Source: Xanthobacteraceae bacterium
Lineage (GTDB): Bacteria > Pseudomonadota > Alphaproteobacteria > Rhizobiales > Xanthobacteraceae
Assembly: GCA_030039655.1 (NCBI GenBank)
Contig: JASHVC010000797.1
Location: 1-21,029, forward strand
Direction of reading: 5' to 3'
Length of the DNA stretch: 21,029 nucleotides
Positions within the stretch are counted from its first letter, which is position 1. Each line of letters begins with the position of its first letter. Below, in pieces: positions 1-8,095 of this stretch. The translations under genes and the position numbers were made by a program. The notes under the pieces are model-generated. The model saw only the letters and a list, made by a program, of their open reading frames with translations, did not search any database and had not been told where the DNA came from.

Positions 1-87
1 GACCTGCTCATCGGTCATCTCGGCAAACTTGTCGAAGGTTTGCGCCTGACGCGCGAACTCGTCGGCGACGCGCTTCAAATGATCCAT
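1..87 (-). CDS. Probable SAM-dependent methyltransferase, N-terminal fragment
   Basis: Only the first 29 codons are inside the window; the gene continues past the left edge. It starts at the ATG at 87, preceded by a strong GGAGGAAG ribosome binding site, so it is a real start. The peptide opens MDHLKRVADEFARQAQTFDK and continues FAEMTDEQV. A helical start with an F-x-R-Q-A-x-x-F/Y pattern is common at the N-terminus of class I methyltransferases, but no SAM-binding motif is visible in this fragment, so the family is an inference. It begins 29 nt after the stop of the FAD oxidoreductase gene on the same strand and is probably the last seen member of that operon. Confidence 0.45.
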   Translation of the reverse strand, partial: MDHLKRVADEFARQAQTFDKFAEMTDEQV

Positions 88-116
88 GGCGTCTTCCTCC
101 GCTGCTCTCAATACCG

Positions 117-2066
117 CTATGCCGTAAAAAGTTCCTGCACGGCCCGATAGGCCTGGTCGATCGCCGAATCCGTATAGGCAGCGGCGCCGGCGTCGGAGTT
201 GGCGATGGCGATGCGGCCGTGGCGCGTGCGGCCGATGACGTGCGGCTCACTGCCCGCCGGCCAATCCGGATCGAACAGCGGATTGTATTCGTACGCGTAT
301 CCGTGCGGCCAGCGGTTGACGGTGATGGCCGCAACGTCGCGCGCCGCGTCGAATCCGCCCGGGCCGAGGATGCGCGACAGTTGATCACGAATCTTCTGCT
401 CGAAGGTCGCAAAGCTCGTGTTGAGAATGTCGAAGTGTCCGGCCCGATGCTGATCGCGCTCCGGCAGGCCGGGCTTAACCGGCACGCGCGTCAGATGCAC
501 CAGAATGGGTTCGTCCGGCGAGCGGGTGCTGCGATAACCGCCGATATCGACGACCTGGTTGAGCGAGAGTGAGGAAAAATACGAGCCTGGTGCGTGGACC
601 TGAGAGATGCCCAGCGATTTGAACGGCCGCCAATTCTTCAATGCGACGCTCGCGTAGATGAGTGGAATTTTGACCGGATAGAGCAACGCCGCCTTTTGCG
701 GCTCCGGCAAATCCGGACACAGAAACGGAATCATCATGTTGTAACAGGCGAGCACGCAGGAGCGCCCGCGTACCCAAGACACCTTTCCGGCCCGGGTGTA
801 TGCAATTTCGACGGCGTTGGCGTGTTGCGGGTCGCCAACGTTACGTACGCGCACCGCGATACTGCTGAGCCGGATGCGTACCTGCGACGGTGGCCGGTCG
901 AGGCGCGAATAGTCGAGGCGCGCCGCAACCGCATCTTCGGCGCTGTCGCCGGGAAGACTTTCAGGAATGAGGTGACGAACAAGCAGGCGCGCGATCGACG
1001 CATTCCCGTCCGGGAAATGGAACGTGTAGGAGCCGCCGTCCGCGTAGCCCGCCGCTGTGTAGCCCATTTGCGGGGCGGAGCCAGGTGCGAGGTTGAGGCC
1101 CTGAAAGCCAGGAAAGCCGAATGCCCAGACATCGAGCGCCGAGACGGCGTCGATGCCGACGCCCCATTCGCCGTGGGTCCTCGCCTGGTAGAAGGGAATG
1201 ACCCCGGGATCGGCCTTGACGACGTTGAGCAAGAAGTCCCGATAGCTGATCTTCGACAGCCGCGATTTCTTTTCGGCGGATGACAGGCCGGGCAGGTAGT
1301 CGATTTTCTCTTCCTCGATTCGCGCGATGTCGCGCTGCGCCGCTGGCGATAGGGGAGACTGGGACAGCAATTGTTCCCAGGACGATCCATCGCTCGCGAT
1401 AATGAGCTTGTCGGCGCCGAACGTTTCCTCGTCGAGGAAAATGCCGCGCCGCAATCCAAGCGAATGGTAGAAGTCGCGGTCCGCACATTTCTTGGTGAGC
1501 GTAACGGGATCGATGCCGAGGATTTTCAGAACGCCGTCTGCAACGGCGCTGTATGGCCGCGGACTGTCGATCTCGTAAGTGCCGCCGTGCATCAGAGCCA
1601 GGCGGCCGCCAAGTCGAAATTCGTTGCGCTTGGCGTGCCCGCCGAAATCGTCGTGGTTATCGAGAATGAGAATGCGCGCGCCGTTGTGCCGTTCGCGGTA
1701 GAAATGCGCGGCTGCAAGTCCGCTGATGCCGCCGCCCACGACCACGAGATCGTAGGTCTCGTCGGCCTCGGTGCGGGCGTGGGGACGCGGCAGCGGGCCG
1801 AAATCGGCGTCCCGCACCTTGTGCGCCGCTTCGAAACTTCCCGGATGGTTGCCGCGCAGACCCGTCAGCACCGGCGGATAGTAGTTGGGGAAATCCTGCG
1901 GCGCCCGGCCGGCTGCCAGCGCCATGCCGAAGAGCCGGGGCAACAGGCCACCGACTGCGGCGCTGCCGACGGCAATCGGGACGCCATTGAGAAAGTCTCG
2001 GCGTGTGATTGCGCGCTTTCCGCCCGTGCTGCGCTTATGTGAGTTCCGGCGGTCAGTGCGCTTCAT
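117..2066 (-). CDS. Tat-exported FAD-dependent oxidoreductase, spermidine dehydrogenase-like
   Basis: 649 residues. The N-terminus carries a twin-arginine signal, TRRDFLNG (arginines 22-23), followed by a hydrophobic alanine/glycine-rich stretch to about residue 53, so it should be folded with FAD in the cytoplasm and exported to the periplasm. A Rossmann dinucleotide-binding motif, DLVVVGGGISG (about 106-116), is followed by an acidic strand end (ILDNHDDFGGHAKRNEF, about 134-150), typical of FAD-binding amine oxidases. The Tat motif, the segment before the Rossmann fold and the length all resemble SpdH-type spermidine dehydrogenases, which cleave spermidine oxidatively in the periplasm. Substrate specificity is inferred only. 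The ATG at 2066 has a weak ribosome binding site, but the Tat motif needs this start. It lies 31 nt after the GT9 gene and is probably cotranscribed with it. A different amine or carotenoid-like substrate is possible. Confidence 0.75.
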   Translation of the reverse strand: MKRTDRRNSHKRSTGGKRAITRRDFLNGVPIAVGSAAVGGLLPRLFGMALAAGRAPQDFPNYYPPVLTGLRGNHPGSFEAAHKVRDADFGPLPRPHARTEADETYDLVVVGGGISGLAAAHFYRERHNGARILILDNHDDFGGHAKRNEFRLGGRLALMHGGTYEIDSPRPYSAVADGVLKILGIDPVTLTKKCADRDFYHSLGLRRGIFLDEETFGADKLIIASDGSSWEQLLSQSPLSPAAQRDIARIEEEKIDYLPGLSSAEKKSRLSKISYRDFLLNVVKADPGVIPFYQARTHGEWGVGIDAVSALDVWAFGFPGFQGLNLAPGSAPQMGYTAAGYADGGSYTFHFPDGNASIARLLVRHLIPESLPGDSAEDAVAARLDYSRLDRPPSQVRIRLSSIAVRVRNVGDPQHANAVEIAYTRAGKVSWVRGRSCVLACYNMMIPFLCPDLPEPQKAALLYPVKIPLIYASVALKNWRPFKSLGISQVHAPGSYFSSLSLNQVVDIGGYRSTRSPDEPILVHLTRVPVKPGLPERDQHRAGHFDILNTSFATFEQKIRDQLSRILGPGGFDAARDVAAITVNRWPHGYAYEYNPLFDPDWPAGSEPHVIGRTRHGRIAIANSDAGAAAYTDSAIDQAYRAVQELFTA

Positions 2067-2097
2067 GCGCCGCTAAGACACGCTGCGCCTTCCCGCG

Positions 2098-3405
2098 TCA
2101 AGTAACGACCGGCAGCCATCCCTCGTCGTCGCGGCCGGAATCGGGCGGATCAAACAGCCGCTGCATGCAGCGGTTATCGCCATGGCAAGGCGGCGCGGAG
2201 ACCAGATGGATGCAGGGAGAACACAGCGTCCTGCGATAGTGGATGGTCTCGTCCAGCCCGCAGATGGGCCGCAGCCGCATCGGATGCGTCGGGCCGAGGA
2301 ACGCCTTGATGCGCAGGCCGAGCAGGCGCGCATAGTGCAGCAGCGATGACTCGATGCCCCAGAATTCGTCGCATTCCGCAAGCAGCCGCAGCGACTCGCG
2401 CAAAGGCAACACGCCGCAGAAGTTGCTGATTGGGCCGATCCATCCATCGCGCCCCAAAGTCCGAACCGCGGCGATAACGTTTTCGGCCTCGGCGTGGTCG
2501 TCCCGGCCGCCGAGAAAGACGACGTCGCGTTTCTTATCGGCCGCTTTGGCGAAAACGTTCCGGCTCCAGCTTTGCGGCGCGAGCTTGCGTTCCTCCGACA
2601 GACCCGAACAGCCGCAGCCGACGGCAATCCGGCCTGCTGCTCCTTTGGGCGATCGCGGGGCGAGGCCGAGGATCGCGCGCATATGATCGGCGCATTGCTC
2701 CATGGGCGCTATCGGCACGCCCAACATGCCGGCGATCCGGTCATAGTGGCTGTAAAGCGGGGAACTCGGATTGAACAGAATCCGATGCGAGTGCAGCTTC
2801 TGCCTGATGCCCTTTTCGTCGAAAAAGAAGCCGAGACGGTTACGGGCCAGCGTGAAGATGCTCAGCACGGTGCTGAGATAGCTATAGATCTCAAGGTCGA
2901 TGACCGTGTCGCTGCCGAAGCATGTGCGAAGGTAGCGGAAGCTGCTCGTCACCATGCGGAAGAAAGAGCGGTCGTCGACGGCGAGTATCTCGTCAAACAG
3001 CCCCAAGGTTTCCGCAAAGGGCTTGACGCCGGCTGTGGTGAGCAGGCGCATTTTCACACCAGGATGCGCCTGGCGAATACCGAAGAGGGCCGGGAACGCC
3101 ATGACGAGGCTCCCGCCACCCAGCATTTTTATAACCAGGATGTCGCCGCGCACCGTCAGGGCGTGATCCCGGGATAGAAAATATCCGAACAGTCTGGCGA
3201 TCGGGTTGAGAAGCAAAATAAGCGGGCCGCCGAGGTGGCGATCGAGCGCGATCTTTGATTGTATTTTGGTCTTTGAATCCTTTTCGGCGCGCACCGCCGG
3301 CGCGAGATAACGGTGGCGGAAATATCCGAACACCCTCGATGCCGGATTGAGCGCGCCGCCCAGATAGCGGTCCAGAGCTGCCTTTGATTGTGTCGACATG
3401 CTCAT
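2098..3405 (-). CDS. Glycosyltransferase family 9 (heptosyltransferase-like)
   Basis: 435 residues, a GT-B fold enzyme of the ADP-heptose:LPS heptosyltransferase family, acting at the inner face of the membrane on lipopolysaccharide or another surface glycan. The core starts near residue 86 with RGDILVIKMLGGGSLVMAFP, the usual GT9 first strand and glycine loop. The C-terminal donor-site region is recognisable as GIESSLLHYARLLG...FLGPTHPMRLRP, the counterpart of the family's G-x-D/E-S-x-x-x-H-x-A ... GPT pattern. Residues 6-43 and 49-88 are two diverged copies of the same segment (SKxALDRxLGG ... N-P-x-x-R-x-F-G-Y-F), so the protein carries an extra copy before the normal N-terminus. The start ATG at 3405 lies 13 nt after the stop of the upstream membrane glycosyltransferase gene, with a weak GAAGGT upstream; Met3 is an alternative start. 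Sugar and acceptor are unknown. Confidence 0.8.
   Translation of the reverse strand: MSMSTQSKAALDRYLGGALNPASRVFGYFRHRYLAPAVRAEKDSKTKIQSKIALDRHLGGPLILLLNPIARLFGYFLSRDHALTVRGDILVIKMLGGGSLVMAFPALFGIRQAHPGVKMRLLTTAGVKPFAETLGLFDEILAVDDRSFFRMVTSSFRYLRTCFGSDTVIDLEIYSYLSTVLSIFTLARNRLGFFFDEKGIRQKLHSHRILFNPSSPLYSHYDRIAGMLGVPIAPMEQCADHMRAILGLAPRSPKGAAGRIAVGCGCSGLSEERKLAPQSWSRNVFAKAADKKRDVVFLGGRDDHAEAENVIAAVRTLGRDGWIGPISNFCGVLPLRESLRLLAECDEFWGIESSLLHYARLLGLRIKAFLGPTHPMRLRPICGLDETIHYRRTLCSPCIHLVSAPPCHGDNRCMQRLFDPPDSGRDDEGWLPVVT
3142..3390 (-). repeat. Diverged tandem duplication inside the GT9 gene
   Basis: Codons 6-43 (3277-3390) and 49-88 (3142-3261) of the GT9 gene encode two related segments. Both begin QSK-x-ALDR-x-LGG and run through a shared N-P-x-x-R-x-F-G-Y-F core. 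The DNA also matches: on the plus strand both contain a gccgcc start and a ctttgattgt end with about three quarters of the bases between them identical. Copy 1 lacks four residues (ILLL) present in copy 2. The second copy joins directly to the GT9 catalytic fold, so the first copy is the added one. Confidence 0.7.
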
Positions 3406-3418
3406 GGCGCACAGACCT

Positions 3419-5125
3419 TCATTGTTGTCTGCCGCTGGGCACGATGTGGCTGAACGCTAAGGCTGAACTTTCTATTTGCGGACTGTGGGACCGGCGCTGA
3501 CTAAATTGAAGCGCAAGCCAGACGACGCACAGCAGTCCGCCGCCGAAGGCAGTGGCGGCGAGCCAAGGCCAGCCGATGATCGAAAGGCGGTCGAAGATGG
3601 TGGCGTATTGGTCAACGCAGAAAGTATGTCCGGAGAAGACATAGGATTTGTCGTCGCCCTTGATGGCGCACCCGGTGAATAGGGCGATCTGGGCCCATAT
3701 GGCCATGGCTTGAAACAGCACGGCGAAGATGACGAGCGCGGTGAAGAGCTGGCGCTGCCACTCGCGATTCAAAGCGGCGCACGCGCCCAACCCGAGCGCA
3801 GGGGCGACCCATGGCATGAGGATGTGGAGGTACCAGCCGCCGGTGCCGCCGCCGCCGATTGCGACCATTTCGACGACATGGATTAAAAGGCCGCCGCCAA
3901 AGCACACAAAAAGCAGCACGGGCAACCATTCCGGCCGGGTGAGAGGCATGCCTCTCAATTGTTTCAGGAAGCCGCCGATGGTGATGATCAGGAGCAAGAA
4001 GAGCGGTGCGTAGAGCAGCGGCGGCATGCGAGCCAGCGACCATGTACCTGCCCATACCCAGGTCACGATCATGACGGCGATGCCGCGCGCGAATTCGAAA
4101 AGCGAATGATGCTGCTTCAGGCTCGCCAACAGACCGCCATTGGCAGCGATTTGAATCGCATCGCCGTTGCCGCTGAAATCGCCGTAGGCCAGATAGTCAC
4201 GCAGGTACCAGCCTCCGCCGATCAAAACTGCGAACGCCAGCGAGACGCAGGCGTTGCGCAACTGCAAGCGCGATGACGCTTTGTCGCCTCGGCCGTGCCA
4301 CAACCGCAACAGCAGGAACACGCCGATCGCGAAGGTGATCGGCAGGAAAAACGCTTTCGTGAGCAAGCCGAGACCCAGCGAGGCGCCCAGCACCGCCGGC
4401 CAGACAATGCCGCGCTCGTCAGCCAAGCTTTTGGCAAGCGACAGGGCGGCCGCGCCGGCAAACAGCAGACATAATGAGTCGTTGCCCAGGCGCGCGAATT
4501 CCGGAAAGAACATCGGCAGCATGACCGGGTAAAGCAGAAAGCCCGCGATGGCTGCCTGTGGTGCGATGCTCGAGGCCGAAGAAGGGATGGCCATCATCGC
4601 GAGAAAAACGCCGCCGAGCGCCAACGAATAACTGATCAGCCGCAGGACAAGAATCTGGCTGACAAAGGGCGCGGGCTCGAGGAGGCGCAATACGGGAGCG
4701 AGCAGCAGATAGTAGAGTGGCGGATGCTGCGCCTCCCAGTTCACCTGCTGGCTTGGGATGAACGCGGGATGTGGTTGCGGCTGGCGATAGTCCTGCACAA
4801 AGCGCGCGACCGCATCGGGTTGTGCAAAGAACTTTGGATAGACGAGGTGGCTGTCGAATGGCGGCGCCATTGTGCTGTAGGCGACCGGGCCGTGGTAGTC
4901 GGCAACATCCCGCGGAATGAAACTGCGGCCGTAGAGCGGAATGACTCCCGTATCGGCGATTTGCCGCAGGCTCGCGAAATGCGCGGTCTCGTCAAAGCCC
5001 TCGAACGGCGGCGTAACAGCAATATAGCCGGCGCCGATAAGAAACAGCGACAGCAAATAGACCAAGACCAAAACCGGCGCTCGTGCCATTGCGGACCAGA
5101 CCGCGTTCACAGGCCAGCGGACCAA
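3419..5125 (-). CDS. GT-C type multispanning membrane glycosyltransferase (GT39 / DUF2142-like)
   Basis: 568 residues and mostly hydrophobic, with about ten or more membrane segments by eye. After the first membrane helix (about 18-37) comes a periplasmic loop with TPPFEGFDETAHF, where Asp45-Glu46 sit at the usual place of the catalytic acidic pair of GT-C enzymes. A later WEAQHPPLYYLLLAP motif matches the Q-P-P-L-Y-Y element common to GT39, ArnT-like and DUF2142 proteins. Such enzymes move a sugar from a polyprenyl-phosphate carrier to a periplasmic acceptor. The target here is unknown. The gene ends 13 nt before the GT9 gene on the same strand, which suggests that the two build the same surface glycan. 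The minus-strand promoter should lie in the gap beyond 5125. Whether GT39 or DUF2142 is the better family cannot be settled by eye. Confidence 0.7.
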   Translation of the reverse strand: MVRWPVNAVWSAMARAPVLVLVYLLSLFLIGAGYIAVTPPFEGFDETAHFASLRQIADTGVIPLYGRSFIPRDVADYHGPVAYSTMAPPFDSHLVYPKFFAQPDAVARFVQDYRQPQPHPAFIPSQQVNWEAQHPPLYYLLLAPVLRLLEPAPFVSQILVLRLISYSLALGGVFLAMMAIPSSASSIAPQAAIAGFLLYPVMLPMFFPEFARLGNDSLCLLFAGAAALSLAKSLADERGIVWPAVLGASLGLGLLTKAFFLPITFAIGVFLLLRLWHGRGDKASSRLQLRNACVSLAFAVLIGGGWYLRDYLAYGDFSGNGDAIQIAANGGLLASLKQHHSLFEFARGIAVMIVTWVWAGTWSLARMPPLLYAPLFLLLIITIGGFLKQLRGMPLTRPEWLPVLLFVCFGGGLLIHVVEMVAIGGGGTGGWYLHILMPWVAPALGLGACAALNREWQRQLFTALVIFAVLFQAMAIWAQIALFTGCAIKGDDKSYVFSGHTFCVDQYATIFDRLSIIGWPWLAATAFGGGLLCVVWLALQFSQRRSHSPQIESSALAFSHIVPSGRQQ

Positions 5126-5502
5126 GTTGCGGAAAAAACAAAGTTTAACGCCAGCCCGACGGCACCGGTCGCCTTTAGCTTATGAACCCGGAGAACCCGC
5201 GTTGCGGCGATTCAGCCCCGTCCCAAAAACCATACCAGCCGCCACTGGGAGCGTCCTCAGACTCGTCGAATTTGGCTGTGGGTACGAAAGTTACCCACAG
5301 ACTTATCCATAGGAGGAACTGGTCCGACAAAGTTTGAGAAACGGTGGCGAACCCCGCACGGTGCGCCGGGGCGACCTGCGACAAATTTCATGCGTGCTGC
5401 GGAAGCTGCCGCGCTTGTGCAGGTCGCGGCGCATAAATAACCTCGCAACCTCTTCGCATTTTTCTTAATGCCACAACTTCAGAAAATTTCAGGGAGCGGA
5501 CG
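5126..5502. other. Gene-free intergenic region between divergent genes
   Basis: 377 bp between the outward-facing glycosyltransferase operon (minus) and a binding-protein gene (plus). No reading frame here has a convincing start or protein-like composition. It must hold promoters for both directions, but I could not place a clear -35/-10 pair. The stretch nearest the plus gene (5431-5490) is AT-richer than its surroundings and is the likeliest promoter area for it. The only other structure I noticed is a pair of DnaA-box-like nonamers at 5291-5311. Confidence 0.6.
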
Positions 5503-6771
5503 ATGCCGGGAACAAAGCATAGATCTGTGATTTCGCGCCGGGCGCTGCTGGCTGGCAGCGCGGCGATCGGCATGCCGTGGGTGCGGCGCGCGTCCGCGCA
5601 GACTTCGGAACCTCTCAAGATCGGATTCCTCACGGTCAATACCGGGCCGCTCGCCGCCGGCGGCAAGCAGCAGGAGGAGGGCGCCGCGTTTTTCCTCAAA
5701 GAGCGCGGCGGCATGATCGCCGGACGCAAGATCGAGCTGATTACCCAAGATACCGCCGGCAACCCATCACAGGCGAGGGCCAAGACCCAGGAACTGGTGG
5801 AGCGCTACAAGGTGCCGGTGATGATCGGCCCGTTGGCGACCAACGAAGCATTGGCGATGGACGGTTACGTTCGCGACAGCAAAGCGCCGCTCATCACCAC
5901 GACCTCGGCCGCAACCGTCGATCTGAAGGCGCACCCGGTGAATCCCTGGGTGCTGCACGCGCTCGGCACGGCGCCCCAGGTGACATATCCGCTGGGCGAT
6001 TACGCGGCGAAGACGCTAGGCTATAAGCGCATGGCTATCGTGGCCGAGGATTTCACCTACGGTTACGAAGGGGCCGGCGGATTTCAGCTCGCCTTCGAGG
6101 CGGCGGGCGGCAAGATCGTGCAGAAACTCTGGCCGCCGCTCAATGCGCCCGAATACGCCCCGTACTTGGCGCAGATCAAAACTGACATCGACGGCGTCTA
6201 TATGGGCTTCGCCGGCAGCAATCCGCTTCGCTTTCTCAAGCAGTTCAACGAATACGGGTTGAAAGGAAAACTGGCCGTGCTCGGCAATACCACGAGCACC
6301 GATGAGGGCATCCTCAAGCTGATGGGTGACGAGGCGGTCGGCGTTTACAGCGCCGGCTGGTACGCGGCCGGACTCGAAACCGAGGACAACAAGAAGTTCG
6401 TCGCCGGCATCAACGCCGAATATCAGCATGATCCCGGTTTCTATACTGCGGGCCCGTATACGGCGCTGTTGATCATCGAGGAAGCGCTGAAAACGACCCG
6501 CGGCAACACAGACGACGCGGCGGCGTTTCTCAAGGCGATGCACGATGTCCGTTTGACGCACGGGCCCATCGGACCGGTGCGGCTCGACGAGTACGGGACG
6601 CCGATCCTCGATATCTATATCCGCAAGGTGGCGCGCGTGAACGGCAAGCTGGTGAACACCATCCTCAAGACATATCCGCAGGTCAGTCAGTTCTGGACGT
6701 ACGACGCCGCGGAATTTGTCACGCGGCCGCCGTTCGCGCGTGATTATCCGCCGAGCAAAAATCTCGAATAG
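5503..6771 (+). CDS. ABC transporter substrate-binding protein, branched-chain amino acid type (Peripla_BP_6)
   Basis: 422 residues. The signal sequence has a twin-arginine pair in SRRALLAGSAAIG (Arg12-13) and a likely cleavage after ASA (residue 32). The mature protein begins with LKIGFLTVNTGPLAAGGKQ, the first strand of the type-I periplasmic binding fold, and has the usual family landmarks: AGRKIELITQDTAGNP, then VPVMIGPLATNEAL, then ITTTSAATVDL. Such proteins bind amino acids, aromatic acids or other small carboxylates in the periplasm and deliver them to LivHMGF-type importers. A ribosome binding site (AGGGAGCGG) precedes the ATG. No permease or ATPase gene of this type adjoins it; its nearest neighbour is the convergent decarboxylase pair, whose stop lies only 11 nt away. 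It is therefore an orphan binding protein; its ligand and partner are unknown. Confidence 0.85.
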   Translation: MPGTKHRSVISRRALLAGSAAIGMPWVRRASAQTSEPLKIGFLTVNTGPLAAGGKQQEEGAAFFLKERGGMIAGRKIELITQDTAGNPSQARAKTQELVERYKVPVMIGPLATNEALAMDGYVRDSKAPLITTTSAATVDLKAHPVNPWVLHALGTAPQVTYPLGDYAAKTLGYKRMAIVAEDFTYGYEGAGGFQLAFEAAGGKIVQKLWPPLNAPEYAPYLAQIKTDIDGVYMGFAGSNPLRFLKQFNEYGLKGKLAVLGNTTSTDEGILKLMGDEAVGVYSAGWYAAGLETEDNKKFVAGINAEYQHDPGFYTAGPYTALLIIEEALKTTRGNTDDAAAFLKAMHDVRLTHGPIGPVRLDEYGTPILDIYIRKVARVNGKLVNTILKTYPQVSQFWTYDAAEFVTRPPFARDYPPSKNLE

Positions 6772-6782
6772 GGCTGTGACCG

Positions 6783-7406
6783 TTACGCCGGTTCGAACTT
6801 GCCGCCGCCAAATAGCGTCGGAATGTAGCGCGGGGTTCCGATCGCGGTCATGAAGCGGTGTTTGGTCTGCACTGGATCGAACGCGATTGGCGGGCGCACG
6901 ACTTCAAGATCGGGCGCGGTTGATAGCACCAAGACTTCCGGGCCGCCGTTGGCGGCAGCCAGCGTCGTGGCAAAAGCGTCGGGCGTCGCGATATTCTGCG
7001 CACGCGGAATTCCAGCCGAACGGGCAAGTTGGGCGAGATCGAGCGCTGGATTGGTCAGCGCCTGGCCGCCTGAGGCGGCGTGGACGCCATTCTGAATGAG
7101 CAGCACCGTGAGATTGTCGGGCTTGACTGCGCCAACGGTCACCAGCGCGCCCATGTGCATCAGGATTGCGCCGTCGCCCTCGACAACGAAGACGCGGCGC
7201 TTTGGTTGCGCCACCGCAAGGCCCAGCGCCAGCGGCAGCGCCAGACCCATGGAGTCCTCGACGTAGAAATTTTCCGGCGTGTGATGCATCGCTGCCCACA
7301 GGTACGACGCATTGCCGAGCGCCGTGACCACGAGCGCCTTAGCCGGCAGCGCCTTGGCGAGCACCGCATAATAATTGGCTCTACTCGGCCGCGTCTCCGT
7401 CACCAT
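6783..7406 (-). CDS. Thiamine-diphosphate decarboxylase, beta (TPP-binding) subunit, sulfopyruvate/phosphonopyruvate decarboxylase-like
   Basis: 207 residues from the ATG at 7406. This is the C-terminal, cofactor-binding half of a ThDP enzyme: GDGAILMHMGALVTVGAV (GDG at 77-79) followed by LTVLLIQN (Asn106) forms the GDG-x(24-27)-N motif that holds Mg and the diphosphate. The next residues, NGVHAASGGQ, resemble the NGxHxSTGGQ segment of phosphonopyruvate and sulfopyruvate decarboxylases. An upstream in-frame extension exists to 7505 but overlaps the alpha gene, so the start at 7406 was chosen; it gives a 7-nt overlap with the alpha stop codon, a sign of translational coupling. With the alpha subunit it should decarboxylate a 2-oxo acid in the cytoplasm. 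The true substrate is not evident; sulfopyruvate decarboxylase ComE is the closest named split relative I can think of. Confidence 0.75.
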   Translation of the reverse strand: MVTETRPSRANYYAVLAKALPAKALVVTALGNASYLWAAMHHTPENFYVEDSMGLALPLALGLAVAQPKRRVFVVEGDGAILMHMGALVTVGAVKPDNLTVLLIQNGVHAASGGQALTNPALDLAQLARSAGIPRAQNIATPDAFATTLAAANGGPEVLVLSTAPDLEVVRPPIAFDPVQTKHRFMTAIGTPRYIPTLFGGGKFEPA

Positions 7407-7924
7407 TGCACGTCCTCCCGCGACAGCAGCAGCGCGAATGGGCTCGATGCTTCTTCGGCGTAGGTCGCGGCCGTTTCCACTTGCGGGCCGATCGGCCGGT
7501 TGCAATCGACCCTGGCGTGGGGGAGACCAAAGCCACGCAGCACCGGTTCGGTCACCCGCCCTTTGGGCACGTGATAGAAAACCGGATCCTCGGCGGTGCC
7601 GCGATAGGAGACCAGCATCAATAGCGGAAACTGGTAACGCTGCGCCAGCGTCACCATACCGGCACCCATGCTGAGCAGCCCGGCATTCTGAACAAACATC
7701 GCCGTGCGCACCCCGCCGAGGCGCGTACCGCAGGCGATTGCCAACGCTTCCTCTTCGTGGGTGGCGCGCACCAGCCGTATCGATGATTCCTGCTCGACGC
7801 GCACCAAAATCTCGCCGAGCCAGCCATCCGGCACCGCAACTGCAACGCCGAAGCCAAGGCGCTTGAGCGTATCAAGAAGCTCGGACGGCCGGTGGATTGC
7901 AGCGTGGGACTCGCGCGGGTTCAT
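7400..7924 (-). CDS. Thiamine-diphosphate decarboxylase, alpha (Pyr-domain) subunit
   Basis: 174 residues. This is the N-terminal pyrimidine-binding half of a ThDP-dependent decarboxylase, encoded as a separate gene. VPDGWLGEIL (about 31-40) matches the substrate-side loop of the family, and RATHEEEALAIACG (about 53-66) carries the glutamate that activates the thiamine pyrimidine ring. FVQNAGLLSMGAGM (about 77-90) matches the usual conserved segment after it. The ATG at 7924 is preceded by GGGGAG; a TTG one codon earlier is an alternative. It is the first gene of a two-gene unit with the beta subunit and points away from the Pot-type ABC operon. In ComDE-type sulfopyruvate decarboxylases the halves are also separate proteins; in phosphonopyruvate decarboxylase they are usually fused. 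Confidence 0.75.
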   Translation of the reverse strand: MNPRESHAAIHRPSELLDTLKRLGFGVAVAVPDGWLGEILVRVEQESSIRLVRATHEEEALAIACGTRLGGVRTAMFVQNAGLLSMGAGMVTLAQRYQFPLLMLVSYRGTAEDPVFYHVPKGRVTEPVLRGFGLPHARVDCNRPIGPQVETAATYAEEASSPFALLLSREDVQW

Positions 7925-8095
7925 CAATCATTTCTCCCCAGCGGGATAATCGTAGGCAAGGCCGTTGCTATTGTCGACCTGGGTGGGCTGGTGCAGAATT
8001 GATCGCGAGTGTGCGACGACAATCGCCGGGATAGGGAGCCGCTCAAGAGCAGGACTGAAATCTTTGCGCCGTAATGGGCGCCAAAGGAGCTGAAC
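7925..8095. promoter_or_regulatory. Divergent promoter region, decarboxylase genes versus ABC operon
   Basis: 171 bp between two divergently transcribed units. It must contain start signals for both the minus-strand decarboxylase pair and the plus-strand transporter, so the two could be co-regulated. I could not identify a convincing operator or -35/-10 pair. The plus gene has a clear AGGAG ribosome binding site near 8085, and the minus gene a GGGGAG at its own start. Confidence 0.35.

Noticed and set aside
594..1486. Overlapping open frames of 229 and 250 codons on either strand
   Set aside because: Both lie within the FAD oxidoreductase gene in other frames; neither has a ribosome binding site or known motif.
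5311..5330. AGGAGG sequence in the 5126-5502 gap, as a sign of a small gene
   Set aside because: No start codon follows at suitable distance with an open frame of any length.
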